A DNA stretch of 64,000 nt from Bacteroidota bacterium (GTDB lineage: Bacteria > Bacteroidota > Bacteroidia > NS11-12g > UBA955), in NCBI GenBank assembly GCA_024103355.1, contig JAGFIU010000042.1, positions 54,402 to 118,401 on the forward strand. The letters are read 5' to 3'. Every line of letters begins with the position of its first letter. Within the stretch, counting starts at the first letter, position 1. This document shows positions 16,569 through 24,892 of this stretch, piece after piece. The translations under genes and the position numbers were made by a program. The notes under the pieces are model-generated. The model was given only the letters and a program-made list of their open reading frames with translations, was not told the origin of the DNA and made no database searches.

Positions 16569-17755
16569 TTTGTAATTAGTTCAACGAGTTGTTTTGCAAT
16601 TTCAGTTTTACTTGCCAAAGGTAACTCTATCATTTTTAATTTTTTGTCTATAAGGGTAACTTTGTTGGTATCTGTGCCAAATCCCGCTCCTTTGTCATTC
16701 AATGAATTCAGTACGATATAATCGAGATTCTTCTTTTCTATCTTTGTTTTTGCATTTAGAACTTCATTCTTGTCTTCCAATGCAAACCCTACAAGAACTT
16801 GCTTTTTTGACTTCTTTTTACCCATTTCAAAGAGAATATCCTTATTCGGAATTAGCTCTATTGATTTAAGGTCATTCTTTTCTTTTTTAATTTTATTCTT
16901 AGCAGTTGATTTTGGTTTAAAATCAGCTACGGCAGCAGACATTATGATGTAATCTGATTTTGGCAAAAATTCCATACATTTATCAAACATTTCATCTGCT
17001 GAGACAATGGAATGTACTTTTATTTTAGGGTGGTTTGCTGTTTGATTGGTAACTCCCGAAACCAAATGAACGTTAGCCCCTTGCTCTGCAAAGGCTTTGG
17101 CTAATGCAAATCCCATTTTGCCGCTTGAGAAATTCCCAATAAAACGAACAGGGTCGATTTTCTCGTAAGTGGGGCCGGCTGTAATCAAAATCCTTTTTCC
17201 TTTGAGTTTAGGGTTAAAGTGGTTATCAATGATTTGTAATATTTCAGGTATTTCTGCTAATCTTCCTTCTCCGTCTAAACCACTCGCTAGTTCTCCTTTT
17301 CCGGCAGGAATAAGTATATTCCCATTATCGCTTAACTTTTGAATATTGGTTTTGGTTGTCGGATGTGCATACATATCCAAGTCCATTGCAGGAGCGAAAA
17401 AAACAGGACATTTTGCTGACAAATAGGTTGCCAGCAGGAGATTGTCACAGTATCCGTTTGCCATTTTTGCAATTGTGTTGGCAGTTGCGGGAGCAATCAG
17501 CATGATATCTGCCCAGCTACCCAATTCAACATGATTGTTCCATTCTCCGGTCTCAGGTTTGAAAAAATCAATATAAACCGGCCGTTTTGATAAGGTTGAA
17601 AGTGTTAGAGGAGTAATAAATGCGGTTGCATCTTTGGTCATAATAACCTGAACTTCTGCACCGGATTTGATGAGTTCTCTAACGAGAAAAGCCGCTTTGT
17701 AGGCGGCTATACTTGAGGTGATTCCTAATAATATGTGCTTCCCCTTAATGTGCAT
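16565..17755 (-). CDS. coaBC: Bifunctional phosphopantothenoylcysteine decarboxylase/phosphopantothenate-cysteine ligase
   Basis: CoaBC performs two successive steps of coenzyme A synthesis. The N-terminal ~180 residues are the flavin-dependent CoaC half (GITSSIAAYKAAFLVREL; APATANTIAKMANGYCDNLL; PAMDLDMY for the Met/Asn/Asp site). The C-terminal half is CoaB (ILITAGPTYEKIDPVRFIGN, then SSGKMGFALA). At 396 residues it is full length. It overlaps rpoZ by 11 bp and porD by 4 bp. Confidence 0.95.
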   Translation of the reverse strand: MHIKGKHILLGITSSIAAYKAAFLVRELIKSGAEVQVIMTKDATAFITPLTLSTLSKRPVYIDFFKPETGEWNNHVELGSWADIMLIAPATANTIAKMANGYCDNLLLATYLSAKCPVFFAPAMDLDMYAHPTTKTNIQKLSDNGNILIPAGKGELASGLDGEGRLAEIPEILQIIDNHFNPKLKGKRILITAGPTYEKIDPVRFIGNFSSGKMGFALAKAFAEQGANVHLVSGVTNQTANHPKIKVHSIVSADEMFDKCMEFLPKSDYIIMSAAVADFKPKSTAKNKIKKEKNDLKSIELIPNKDILFEMGKKKSKKQVLVGFALEDKNEVLNAKTKIEKKNLDYIVLNSLNDKGAGFGTDTNKVTLIDKKLKMIELPLASKTEIAKQLVELITK

Positions 17756-18083
17756 TAGGGTTGTTATCGGGTTCTCTGTAGTAAATTTTGTCTTCTACAA
17801 ATTCCTCCAAAGCCATTAGTGTTGGTTTGGGTAACTTCTCATAATAGGTAGAGATTTCTATTTGTTCTCTGTTTTCAAATATCTCTTCCAAATTGTCGTG
17901 ATCAGAAGCAAAATCTTCTAATTTCTTTGTTAATTCCTCCTTAATCTGAACCGTTAATTGATTCGATCTCTTAGATACTATTGCAAGAGTTTTATAGATA
18001 TTCTTTGTGTCTTTATCCAACTGGCGAATATCCCATGCTTCGGCATTTTCTCTTGACTTTTTTTGGATTTCTGATAGGCTCAT
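17745..18083 (-). CDS. rpoZ: RNA polymerase omega subunit, Bacteroidota RpoZ type
   Basis: This 112-residue protein has the omega-like segment NIYKTLAIVSKRSNQL near residues 29-44 and an acidic C-terminal half (LEEIFENREQIEISTYYEKLPKPTLMALEEFVEDKIYYRE) characteristic of Bacteroidota omega. It assists RNA polymerase assembly. Position between bamD and coaBC supports the call; overlaps of 4 bp and 11 bp suggest coupling. Confidence 0.85.
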   Translation of the reverse strand: MSLSEIQKKSRENAEAWDIRQLDKDTKNIYKTLAIVSKRSNQLTVQIKEELTKKLEDFASDHDNLEEIFENREQIEISTYYEKLPKPTLMALEEFVEDKIYYREPDNNPNAH

Positions 18084-18919
18084 TTTATAATGTTATTTTT
18101 AGTTAGTTTAATTATATTGTCGTTTATTTTATCTCTAATTTCTCTTGCTTCTTTATAAAAAACGCTGTTGTTGTTTGGAAAATCAGAAACATATTCTTCA
18201 TAATACTTTAGTGCATCATTGTATCTCTCAATCTGTTTCTCCCTTACACTTAGACTTGCATATTTGTATGCGCTTTTAAAAATGAGAAATTCGATTTCCT
18301 CCTTTTCTTCAATATCCGGGTAGGTCTCAAGGCAAAGCGTAAGCGTTACTATTGCAGCTTTATAGTCTTCCATCTTGTAGTACAATAAAGCATTATTAAA
18401 TGCTTTCAATTTTAACTTCCTTCTAAGGTTATCTATGTATTTATTTGCATCATCTTGATAGTTACTATTAGGAAATAGGTTGAGGAACAATTGAAGATTT
18501 TCTATTGCTCTTTTTGTCAGACTTTGGTCTAAATAGGTCGGGTCAGAAGCGTTGTAAAGGCAAGTGCAATACATAAAGAAACATTCTTCTGTCTTGCTGC
18601 TGTTATAAAAAGATTCTGTGAAATTGTAGAAATGGCTTGCAGCGGTCTCGTAATCGCCTAATCCATAGAAACAGTAGGCAATGTAGTAATAAATTTCTTC
18701 TACCTTGTTTGACTCTCTATATTTGCCCATCAAATCTTGGAAAATTGGAAGAGCTTTTTCATAGGAACCTTTCTTATAATAGATTTTTGCCAATTCAAAT
18801 TTTTCATCGGGAGTACCTGATTTTGCAATTTTATTATTGGCTGAACAGCCTGCAAATACAATAGTTGACAAGCCAAAAATGAAAAGGAAATATCTATTTA
18901 GAATAAGGCGCAATGGCAT
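18080..18919 (-). CDS. bamD: Outer membrane assembly lipoprotein BamD
   Basis: This 279-residue protein starts with a lipoprotein signal peptide (lipobox ...VFAGC). It consists of TPR-like helical repeats (YYKKGSYEKALPIFQDLMGKYR; YYIAYCFYGLGDYETAASHF), as in BamD of the BAM machine that inserts beta-barrel proteins in the outer membrane. It is the first gene of the operon reaching aroA. A TATATTTG box (minus strand, 18935-18942) lies 16 bp upstream of the ATG. Confidence 0.88.
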   Translation of the reverse strand: MPLRLILNRYFLFIFGLSTIVFAGCSANNKIAKSGTPDEKFELAKIYYKKGSYEKALPIFQDLMGKYRESNKVEEIYYYIAYCFYGLGDYETAASHFYNFTESFYNSSKTEECFFMYCTCLYNASDPTYLDQSLTKRAIENLQLFLNLFPNSNYQDDANKYIDNLRRKLKLKAFNNALLYYKMEDYKAAIVTLTLCLETYPDIEEKEEIEFLIFKSAYKYASLSVREKQIERYNDALKYYEEYVSDFPNNNSVFYKEAREIRDKINDNIIKLTKNNIIK

Positions 18920-18934
18920 TTCTTATAAAACGCG

Positions 18935-18942
18935 CAAATATA
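18935..18942 (-). promoter_or_regulatory. Promoter -7 box of the bamD-aroA operon
   Basis: CAAATATA on the plus strand is TATATTTG on the minus strand. The predicted start near 18928 leaves fewer than 10 nt of leader before the bamD ATG. Confidence 0.5.
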
Positions 18943-19009
18943 GATAAAATTACGAATTATTTTTTGTTTTAATTCGGCAGCAATAAAAGGCCTGAAATCA
19001 ACTCTTGTA

Positions 19010-20302
19010 TTAGTTCATCAAAGCCTCAATTTCCTCTGCTTCAATAGGCATTTGAACCTCATCCATCAAATCGGTAAAATGCTCTTTTCCGATCAGAATT
19101 TCGTTTTCTATCCGTACTCCAATCCCTTCTTCTTTGATATATATACCCGGTTCACAACTAAAAGTCATACCGGCTTGCATAGGTTCATAACGCATTCCTA
19201 CATCGTGAACGTCAATTCCGAGAAAATGAGAAGTACCGTGCATAAAATATTTTTTATATGCAGGGTTATTAGGGTCTTGTTTGTAGATGTCGTTCATGGT
19301 TAACAATCCTAAGTCCACCAATTGTTTTTCCATTAAATGCCCTACTTCTTTGTGATATTCCATGAGAAAAGTGCCGGGTTTAAGTAGTTCTCTTGCTTGG
19401 CGCATCACGGTTAGAACAGCATTGTAAACTTGTTTCTGTCTGGGAGAGAATCGTCCGTTCACAGGCATACAACGTGTCATGTCGCTGGCGTAATTTGCAT
19501 AATCACAACCGGTGTCAAGCAAAAGCAGATGGCCGTCTTGACAGACTTTGTTGTTTTCGATATAATGCAATACACAAGCAGAAGGACCGCTTGCTACTAT
19601 GGGTGCAAATGAGTGACCATTGCCCCTGTTTCTGATAAATTCGTGAATCAATTCAGCTTCTATTTCCCATTCACCAACACCCGGTTTAACAAATTTCAAA
19701 ACCCGCAATAGTGCTTTTTTGTGAATTGCAACTGCATGGCGCATGATTGCTAATTCTTTTTCAGATTTTATGGAACGCAAACGCTGAAGAATTGGTGCCG
19801 CGCGCTCGTATTTGTGTAAAGGAAATATTTTTTTGAGACTATAAGCAAAATCTAATGCTTTGTATGGTGAGTTGTATGTGTATCGGTCGTTTTCATTGAG
19901 AGAAAGATAAATGTACTCAGCCATATTGATTACTGCTCTTAGTTTCTCAGGAAAGTTATCATTCCAAAAAACATTTTTAATACCTGAAGTTTCAAATGCT
20001 TCTTGCTGTGTGTACTTATGTCCATTCCATGTTGCAATGGACTCATTGGTTTCAACAAGAAAAAGTGCCTCCTTATATTCATTGATGGGACAATCAGGGA
20101 AAAGTACCAAAAATGAATCCTCTTGGTCAATACCTGTTAGCCAAAATAAATCTGAATTTTGTTTGAACTTATGGGTTGAATCTCCGTTCCAAGAATATTC
20201 ATAATTGGAAGTGATAATGGCGATGCTGCCGGGTTTGAGTTTCTCTGTAAAGCGCTTTCTATTTTCTACAAATATTGAACTATCAAGTTGTGTGTATTTC
20301 AT
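19010..20302 (-). CDS. Aminopeptidase P family (Xaa-Pro) metallopeptidase, M24B
   Basis: This 430-residue enzyme removes N-terminal residues preceding proline. The N-terminal ~170 residues are the AMP_N domain (FWLTGIDQEDSFLVLFP). The pita-bread domain carries all five metal ligands: two Asp (LLLDTGCDYANYASDMTR), His in HGTSHFLGIDVHD, Glu in CEPGIYI and Glu in GVRIENE. A TACTTTTG box on the minus strand (20320-20327) precedes the ATG by 17 bp. Confidence 0.93.
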   Translation of the reverse strand: MKYTQLDSSIFVENRKRFTEKLKPGSIAIITSNYEYSWNGDSTHKFKQNSDLFWLTGIDQEDSFLVLFPDCPINEYKEALFLVETNESIATWNGHKYTQQEAFETSGIKNVFWNDNFPEKLRAVINMAEYIYLSLNENDRYTYNSPYKALDFAYSLKKIFPLHKYERAAPILQRLRSIKSEKELAIMRHAVAIHKKALLRVLKFVKPGVGEWEIEAELIHEFIRNRGNGHSFAPIVASGPSACVLHYIENNKVCQDGHLLLLDTGCDYANYASDMTRCMPVNGRFSPRQKQVYNAVLTVMRQARELLKPGTFLMEYHKEVGHLMEKQLVDLGLLTMNDIYKQDPNNPAYKKYFMHGTSHFLGIDVHDVGMRYEPMQAGMTFSCEPGIYIKEEGIGVRIENEILIGKEHFTDLMDEVQMPIEAEEIEALMN

Positions 20303-20319
20303 TACCTCTGTTTTTCAGG

Positions 20320-20327
20320 CAAAAGTA
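20320..20327 (-). promoter_or_regulatory. Promoter -7 box of the aminopeptidase P gene
   Basis: CAAAAGTA on the plus strand is TACTTTTG on the minus strand, 17 bp upstream of the start. Confidence 0.45.
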
Positions 20328-20375
20328 ATTGATTAATAAAATGTAGCACAATAAATGTCGTCAAAATACATGAAT

Positions 20376-20810
20376 TTATGCTTTGATTTGCTCACAAGCA
20401 CTGATTCTTTTGAATTGCTCTTTTACCAATTCAGTAAATATTTCAACATCTTCGCTTTTAAGATAGTTGGTTTGAAAATTGATTATTCGATTAGTATTTC
20501 TCAAACGGAAGTTAATTTCGTAGAGATGGAAATTGACCCTGTCAACCAAATCCCATGAAAGGAAAGCGGGTTTTGAAAATATAGAAGTACGAAACTCAAT
20601 CCCTTTGTCACTTATCTTTACATAATATCTTCCCGATAATTTTTTTCTCAGAATAAGAAATGAAATAGAAAGTATAGCACCAAGAATAATCAAAGCGGTT
20701 AGTCCATAAGAAAAAAGACTGATAAACCCCAAAAAAGCAGCAATGATAAAAAGTGCATAAAAAAGCCCTTCAGCTTTCAAGGTTCCAACGGTAAATATTC
20801 GCTCTTGCAT
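20376..20810 (-). CDS. Small membrane protein with two transmembrane helices, function unknown
   Basis: This 144-residue protein has two hydrophobic helices at about residues 15-55 (LFYALFIIAAFLGFISLF and LTALIILGAILSISFLIL). A soluble C-terminal half follows, with beta-strand character (YYVKISDKGIEFRTSIFSKP, then FLSWDLVDRV), reminiscent of bacterial PH-like domains. No family is confidently recognised. A TACATTTG box (minus strand, 20818-20825) precedes the ATG by 7 bp, so the transcript is nearly leaderless. The protein at 31238 has a similar layout. Confidence 0.7.
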   Translation of the reverse strand: MQERIFTVGTLKAEGLFYALFIIAAFLGFISLFSYGLTALIILGAILSISFLILRKKLSGRYYVKISDKGIEFRTSIFSKPAFLSWDLVDRVNFHLYEINFRLRNTNRIINFQTNYLKSEDVEIFTELVKEQFKRISACEQIKA

Positions 20811-20817
20811 TCGGGTG

Positions 20818-20825
20818 CAAATGTA
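20818..20825 (-). promoter_or_regulatory. Promoter -7 box of the small membrane protein gene
   Basis: CAAATGTA on the plus strand is TACATTTG on the minus strand, immediately upstream of the start codon. Confidence 0.45.
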
Positions 20826-20985
20826 GTATGATATTTATTGTTTTTTTTTGAATTGGTTTTAAGTAAAAATATTCTCGTTATTCGGCAATCTTTGAGGCAG
20901 TAAATAATTTTAAACATATTAACCACCTGAGAAAAGCATATTCTGATATGTATTAGTATTGCCATTCAAATTATTAAATTCCAAA

Positions 20986-22956
20986 ATGAACATTTCCATA
21001 AGAAGGGCGGAGGCTAATGAACTCGACCTTCTTGAATCCATTGAGAAATCAGCTTTCCCTGCTTTTCAGCAAAGCAATAGAAGACAAATTAATTGGAGTT
21101 TGAAAAGTCCCTCGCAGGAAGTTTGGATTGCGGATATTATTCAGAATGAAAAAAGAATTTCTGTGGGCAGCATTATTCTTCATTTTCATAAAAATAGCTT
21201 GAGGCTTTATTCCATTGGAGTTTTACTTCAATATCAGGGTATGGGCGTGGGTGATAAAATGATTGAACAAGTCGTGAATATAGCCAACTCAAAAGGGGTT
21301 AATTATATTTCATTGGAAATGGATGCCGAAAATGATAATCTTTTGCAATGGTATAAACATCACGGTTTTGTTTTTGTGAGACAAATCAATGACTACTATT
21401 CTAAGGGAAGACATGCGTTCAAATTAGTAAGAAATCTTACTAATAATTTTGATAATAATAAGCTCACCAATGTAATTGTGGTTGATAATCCCCAAAAATG
21501 GAATCTTGATATCGAAGAAGTTGAAATCATGTCAACCGCTGATTACATCAACAATATTGACAATATAGCTGATAAGAAGGCAAGGATTTTCAACCTATCC
21601 AATAATTATCGTTATCAGAGTTTGGGCTACTATGTTTCATTGTTGGCAGCAGCACGAGACCAACGTGTGATACCCACAGTGACTACTATTCGCGATTTCA
21701 GAGATTTACATTTAATCAGGTCAGTGGCAGATGACTTGGATATTCTGATTCAAAAAGAGTTGGCTAAATGCAAAGCTCCGGTACATAGTTTTAATGTCTA
21801 TTTTGGTCAAACCAAAGATGATTGCTATAAAGTATTGTCAAAGAAGCTCTATTTGATGTTTGAGGCACCTTTGTTTCAGGTTCATTTTACTTTTGTGCAC
21901 GACAAATGGCAGATTAAAAAACTAAAACCATTGTCCCTCAAAGAAATTGAAGCAGATGATTTAGAAATTGTACAGAATTTTGCCAAAGAATATTTTAAAA
22001 CAAAAAGATTTTCAATAGCCAAACTCAAAAACTATACTTATTGCTTGGCTATTCTTGTTAACTTGAATGAAACTCATCCGCCATCCGATAGACTGGCACT
22101 CAAAAGGATGAAAAATGCTGCGGATGAATGTGACGTTTACTGCGAGTTTATTACCAAAGAAGATTATAATCGCTTGAGTGAGTTTGACGCATTATTTATT
22201 CGAGAAACAACCGATGTCAATAACTATACTTATCTTTTCTCTAGAAAGGCCTATGCCGAAGGCTTGGTAGTTATGGATGACCCATGGTCAATTTTGAGAT
22301 GTTCCAATAAGATTTTTCTTTACGAAAGATTATTGCATAACAACATCAACACCCCAAAGACAGTTGTTCTCAATAAACACAGTAAATTAGATAAGGAACT
22401 GGTGGGGATTGATTTTCCCTTGATACTCAAAAGCCCTGATGGTTCATTCTCAATAGGTGTTTCGAAGGTAAATGACAGAAAAGAATTGGAGTCGAGTCTC
22501 AAGCAGTTATTTGAAAAGTCAGAACTGATATTGGTTCAAGAGTTTTTGCCTACCGATTTTGATTGGAGAATTGGTGTACTTGATAATCAACCTTTATATG
22601 CATGCAAGTATTATATGGCAAAAAATCATTGGCAAATACTTAATTGGAATTCTAAATCCAAAGACAAAGAGGGAGATTATGCCACAGTGCCAATCAGTGA
22701 AGTTCCGCCAAAAGTATTGAACAATGCGCTCAAAGCAGCCTCGTTGATGGGTGATAGTTTGTATGGTGTTGATTTGAAAATGATTGGTGATAAAGTATAT
22801 GTGATTGAGGTGAATGATAACCCCAATATTGATGGCGGTGTTGAAGACAAAGTTCTTGGAGATGAGTTGTATGAGCGTATTGTGAAGTCTTTTGTTACCA
22901 GAATTGAAATGTCCCGCAATATTGACCGCTTTGTGAGTGTTCACCCCAAATCTTAG
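20986..22956 (+). CDS. GNAT acetyltransferase fused to RimK-type ATP-grasp ligase (RLAN-ATP-grasp)
   Basis: I chose the ATG at 20986 over an upstream TTG because it begins the GNAT fold directly (MNISIRRAEANELDLLESIE). Of 656 residues, about 1-150 are a GNAT domain with the acetyl-CoA loop (IGVLLQYQGMGVGDKMIEQ). About 155-350 match the RimK-like ATP-grasp N-terminal region (YYVSLLAAARDQRVIPTV). About 360-650 are an ATP-grasp fold with FPLILKSPDGSFSIGV, LVQEFLPTDFDWRIGVLD and a C-terminal metal site IEVNDNPNIDGG. Such fusions are predicted to make amide-linked (peptide-like) products; acceptor and donor are unknown. It has no operon partner. Confidence 0.85.
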   Translation: MNISIRRAEANELDLLESIEKSAFPAFQQSNRRQINWSLKSPSQEVWIADIIQNEKRISVGSIILHFHKNSLRLYSIGVLLQYQGMGVGDKMIEQVVNIANSKGVNYISLEMDAENDNLLQWYKHHGFVFVRQINDYYSKGRHAFKLVRNLTNNFDNNKLTNVIVVDNPQKWNLDIEEVEIMSTADYINNIDNIADKKARIFNLSNNYRYQSLGYYVSLLAAARDQRVIPTVTTIRDFRDLHLIRSVADDLDILIQKELAKCKAPVHSFNVYFGQTKDDCYKVLSKKLYLMFEAPLFQVHFTFVHDKWQIKKLKPLSLKEIEADDLEIVQNFAKEYFKTKRFSIAKLKNYTYCLAILVNLNETHPPSDRLALKRMKNAADECDVYCEFITKEDYNRLSEFDALFIRETTDVNNYTYLFSRKAYAEGLVVMDDPWSILRCSNKIFLYERLLHNNINTPKTVVLNKHSKLDKELVGIDFPLILKSPDGSFSIGVSKVNDRKELESSLKQLFEKSELILVQEFLPTDFDWRIGVLDNQPLYACKYYMAKNHWQILNWNSKSKDKEGDYATVPISEVPPKVLNNALKAASLMGDSLYGVDLKMIGDKVYVIEVNDNPNIDGGVEDKVLGDELYERIVKSFVTRIEMSRNIDRFVSVHPKS

Positions 22957-23025
22957 TTTGAATGTCTTGATTGCTACATAGCTTAGCAAGCACAAATTCT
23001 TTTCTGTCTGACTTTAAATATGACT

Positions 23026-23033
23026 TAATTTTG
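23026..23033 (+). promoter_or_regulatory. Promoter -7 box of the enoyl-CoA hydratase gene
   Basis: TAATTTTG ends 6 bp before the ATG at 23040, so transcription should start at or next to the start codon. This supports the downstream start over the upstream candidate at 22971. Confidence 0.5.
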
Positions 23034-23039
23034 CCCATT

Positions 23040-23813
23040 ATGTCTAATCTGGTTCATATTGAATATAATAACCGTGTTGCAAGGCTCATCATGAATCGTC
23101 CTGAAAAACGAAATGCTCTCAATGATGAAATGGTACAGGGTCTGAAAGCCGCCTTTGAGTCGGTAAAAATAGATAGCAAAGTTAAAATTGTAATTTTAGA
23201 GGGCGCAGGAGAGTCTTTTTGTGCCGGAGCAGATTTGGCTTATTTACAAAAATTACAAGGCAATACTTATGAAGAAAATCTTGCAGATTCAAAGAGTTTG
23301 ATGGAATTGTTTAAACTTATTTTTTCATTCCCAAAACCTGTGATAGCCAATATCAAAGGAGCTGCCATAGCCGGAGGTTGTGGTTTAGCAACAGTTTGTG
23401 ACTTCAGTTTTGCTGAACCCGAAAGCACATTTGCCTATACAGAGGTTAAAATCGGATTTGTCCCTGCAATTGTCATGGTTTTTTTAAGTAAAAAAATTGG
23501 TGAAGGAAAAGCAAAGGATTTGTTGCTCACAGGAAGAATGATAAAAGCTGATGAAGCAGCTGACATGGGTTTGATTAATATGGTTGTTGAAAAGGAGAAT
23601 ATTGACTCATTTGTTCTCGATTTTGCTAACAAACTTGCAATGAAAAATTCAGGAGATTCAATGCAATTGATAAAAGAAATGTTTTACAAAATGCCGGCAG
23701 ATTATACTAACGCTCTTGAGTATGCAGCACAAACAAATGCTAAAGCTCGCGCAACCGATGATTGCAAACGTGGAATTGCTGCTTTTTTGAATAAAGAAAA
23801 ATTGGAATGGTAA
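23040..23813 (+). CDS. Enoyl-CoA hydratase/isomerase family protein
   Basis: The ATG at 23040 gives 257 residues, the usual crotonase length, and the promoter box lies between it and the longer candidate. Family marks are NRPEKRNALNDEMVQGL, the oxyanion-hole block GAGESFCAGADLAYL and IKGAAIAGGCGLATVCDF with the second oxyanion Gly. It resembles methylglutaconyl-CoA hydratases of Leu degradation and short-chain enoyl-CoA hydratases; the substrate is unsettled. The stop overlaps the tatD-like start by 7 bp. Confidence 0.88.
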   Translation: MSNLVHIEYNNRVARLIMNRPEKRNALNDEMVQGLKAAFESVKIDSKVKIVILEGAGESFCAGADLAYLQKLQGNTYEENLADSKSLMELFKLIFSFPKPVIANIKGAAIAGGCGLATVCDFSFAEPESTFAYTEVKIGFVPAIVMVFLSKKIGEGKAKDLLLTGRMIKADEAADMGLINMVVEKENIDSFVLDFANKLAMKNSGDSMQLIKEMFYKMPADYTNALEYAAQTNAKARATDDCKRGIAAFLNKEKLEW

Positions 23814-24583
23814 GATTGATAGATACGCACTCTCACTTGTTTGTTGCTGATTTTGACAATGATAGGGCAGAGGTAATCAAAAGAGCAAAGGAAGCAGGTG
23901 TGGAAAAGGTTTTTCTACCCAATATTGACTTTGACAGCATCATCCCTATGAATAACTTATCTGCAGAATATGCAGATTTTTGTTACTCTATGATTGCTTT
24001 GCATCCTTGTGATGTTAAAGAGAATTACGAAGAAATACTTGATAAAATTGAAAAAGAGCTTTTTGAAAACCAATCGAAGTATTTTGGTATCGGAGAAACC
24101 GGTATTGACCTGTACTGGGACAAAAGTACTTTTGATATTCAGGTTAAATCTTTTGAAAGACATATTTCATGGAGCAGACAAACAAAACTACCTATCATCA
24201 TTCACGCACGAGATTCTATAAATGAACTTATTGAAATCCTAAGCAAACCCAAGAATAAAGACATCATAGGAGTGTTTCATTGTTTCACAGGAGATTTAGA
24301 ACAAGCAAAAAAAATTATAGATTTAGGCTTCTATTTGGGAATTGGCGGTGTTCTGACTTATAAAAAATCAGGGCTTGATGAGGTTTTAAAGATTCTTGAT
24401 TTGAATCGTATTGTTCTTGAAACAGATTCCCCTTATCTGGCACCTGTACCAATGAGAGGAAAACGGAACGAAAGTTCCTTTATTCGTCATGTAGCAGAGA
24501 AATTAGCAGAAATAAAAGGAGTTACGGTTGAAGATATAGGAGAGATTACAAGTCAAAATGCTTGTAAATTGTTTGGAGTGTGA
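23807..24583 (+). CDS. TatD family metal-dependent hydrolase (DNase/deacylase)
   Basis: This 258-residue TIM-barrel hydrolase has the metal ligands of the family: N-terminal IDTHSHL, GETGIDLYWD, IIHARD, FHCFTGD and the C-terminal ETDSPYLAP. TatD proteins act as 3'-5' DNases in some bacteria and as D-aminoacyl-tRNA deacylases in others. It overlaps the enoyl-CoA hydratase gene by 7 bp, so it is probably in the same transcript. Confidence 0.92.
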   Translation: MVRLIDTHSHLFVADFDNDRAEVIKRAKEAGVEKVFLPNIDFDSIIPMNNLSAEYADFCYSMIALHPCDVKENYEEILDKIEKELFENQSKYFGIGETGIDLYWDKSTFDIQVKSFERHISWSRQTKLPIIIHARDSINELIEILSKPKNKDIIGVFHCFTGDLEQAKKIIDLGFYLGIGGVLTYKKSGLDEVLKILDLNRIVLETDSPYLAPVPMRGKRNESSFIRHVAEKLAEIKGVTVEDIGEITSQNACKLFGV

Positions 24584-24724
24584 GGTTTTATAGGTTGCCA
24601 CGAATGCACGAATGGAAGGCCTTCTGATTGTAGGTTGCTACGGGTTTGATTGTGACTCTAAGTTTTTTATTTGTGTATTCTCAGCTATTATTTTTAATTC
24701 ATTTTTTCCGCTCAACAATTTGTT

Positions 24725-24732
24725 TAATTTTG
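24725..24732 (+). promoter_or_regulatory. Promoter -7 box of tRNA-Ser
   Basis: TAATTTTG lies 20 bp upstream of the mature tRNA 5' end, consistent with a short 5' leader removed by RNase P. Confidence 0.5.
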
Positions 24733-24751
24733 CGCCCCCGCAAAGGGAGTA

Positions 24752-24836
24752 GGAGAGATGCCGGAGCGGTCGAACGGGCTTGCCTGGAAAGCAAGTGTAC
24801 TTCACGGTACCCGGGGTTCGAATCCCCGTCTCTCCG
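24752..24836 (+). tRNA. tRNA-Ser (anticodon GGA)
   Basis: The acceptor arm GGAGAGA pairs with TCTCTCC. The anticodon arm CTTGC-CTGGAAA-GCAAG carries GGA and reads UCC/UCU. The T arm is CGGGG-TTCGAAT-CCCCG. The long variable arm (TGTACTTCACGGTACC) confirms class II tRNA-Ser. CCA is not encoded. A terminator follows within 5 bp. Confidence 0.96.
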
Positions 24837-24840
24837 CAAC

Positions 24841-24868
24841 AAAAAAGCCCCTATTTCGGGGCTTTTTA
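24841..24868. terminator. Bidirectional terminator between tRNA-Ser and ahcY
   Basis: GCCCC (24847-24851) pairs with GGGGC (24858-24862), with an A-run on one side and a T-run on the other, so it can end both the plus-strand tRNA and the convergent ahcY transcript. Confidence 0.85.
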
Positions 24869-24892
24869 TTTATTTGCTTAGGTGTTTTGTGT

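Noticed and set aside
24584..24660. Repeated GCCACGAATGCACGAATGG-like sequence before the tRNA
   Set aside because: It looks like a common intergenic repeat remnant; only one clear copy in the window, so I cannot support a feature.
24752..24836. tRNA-Ser as attachment site of a mobile element
   Set aside because: No integrase or foreign genes lie beside it; ahcY and tatD-like genes flank it normally.
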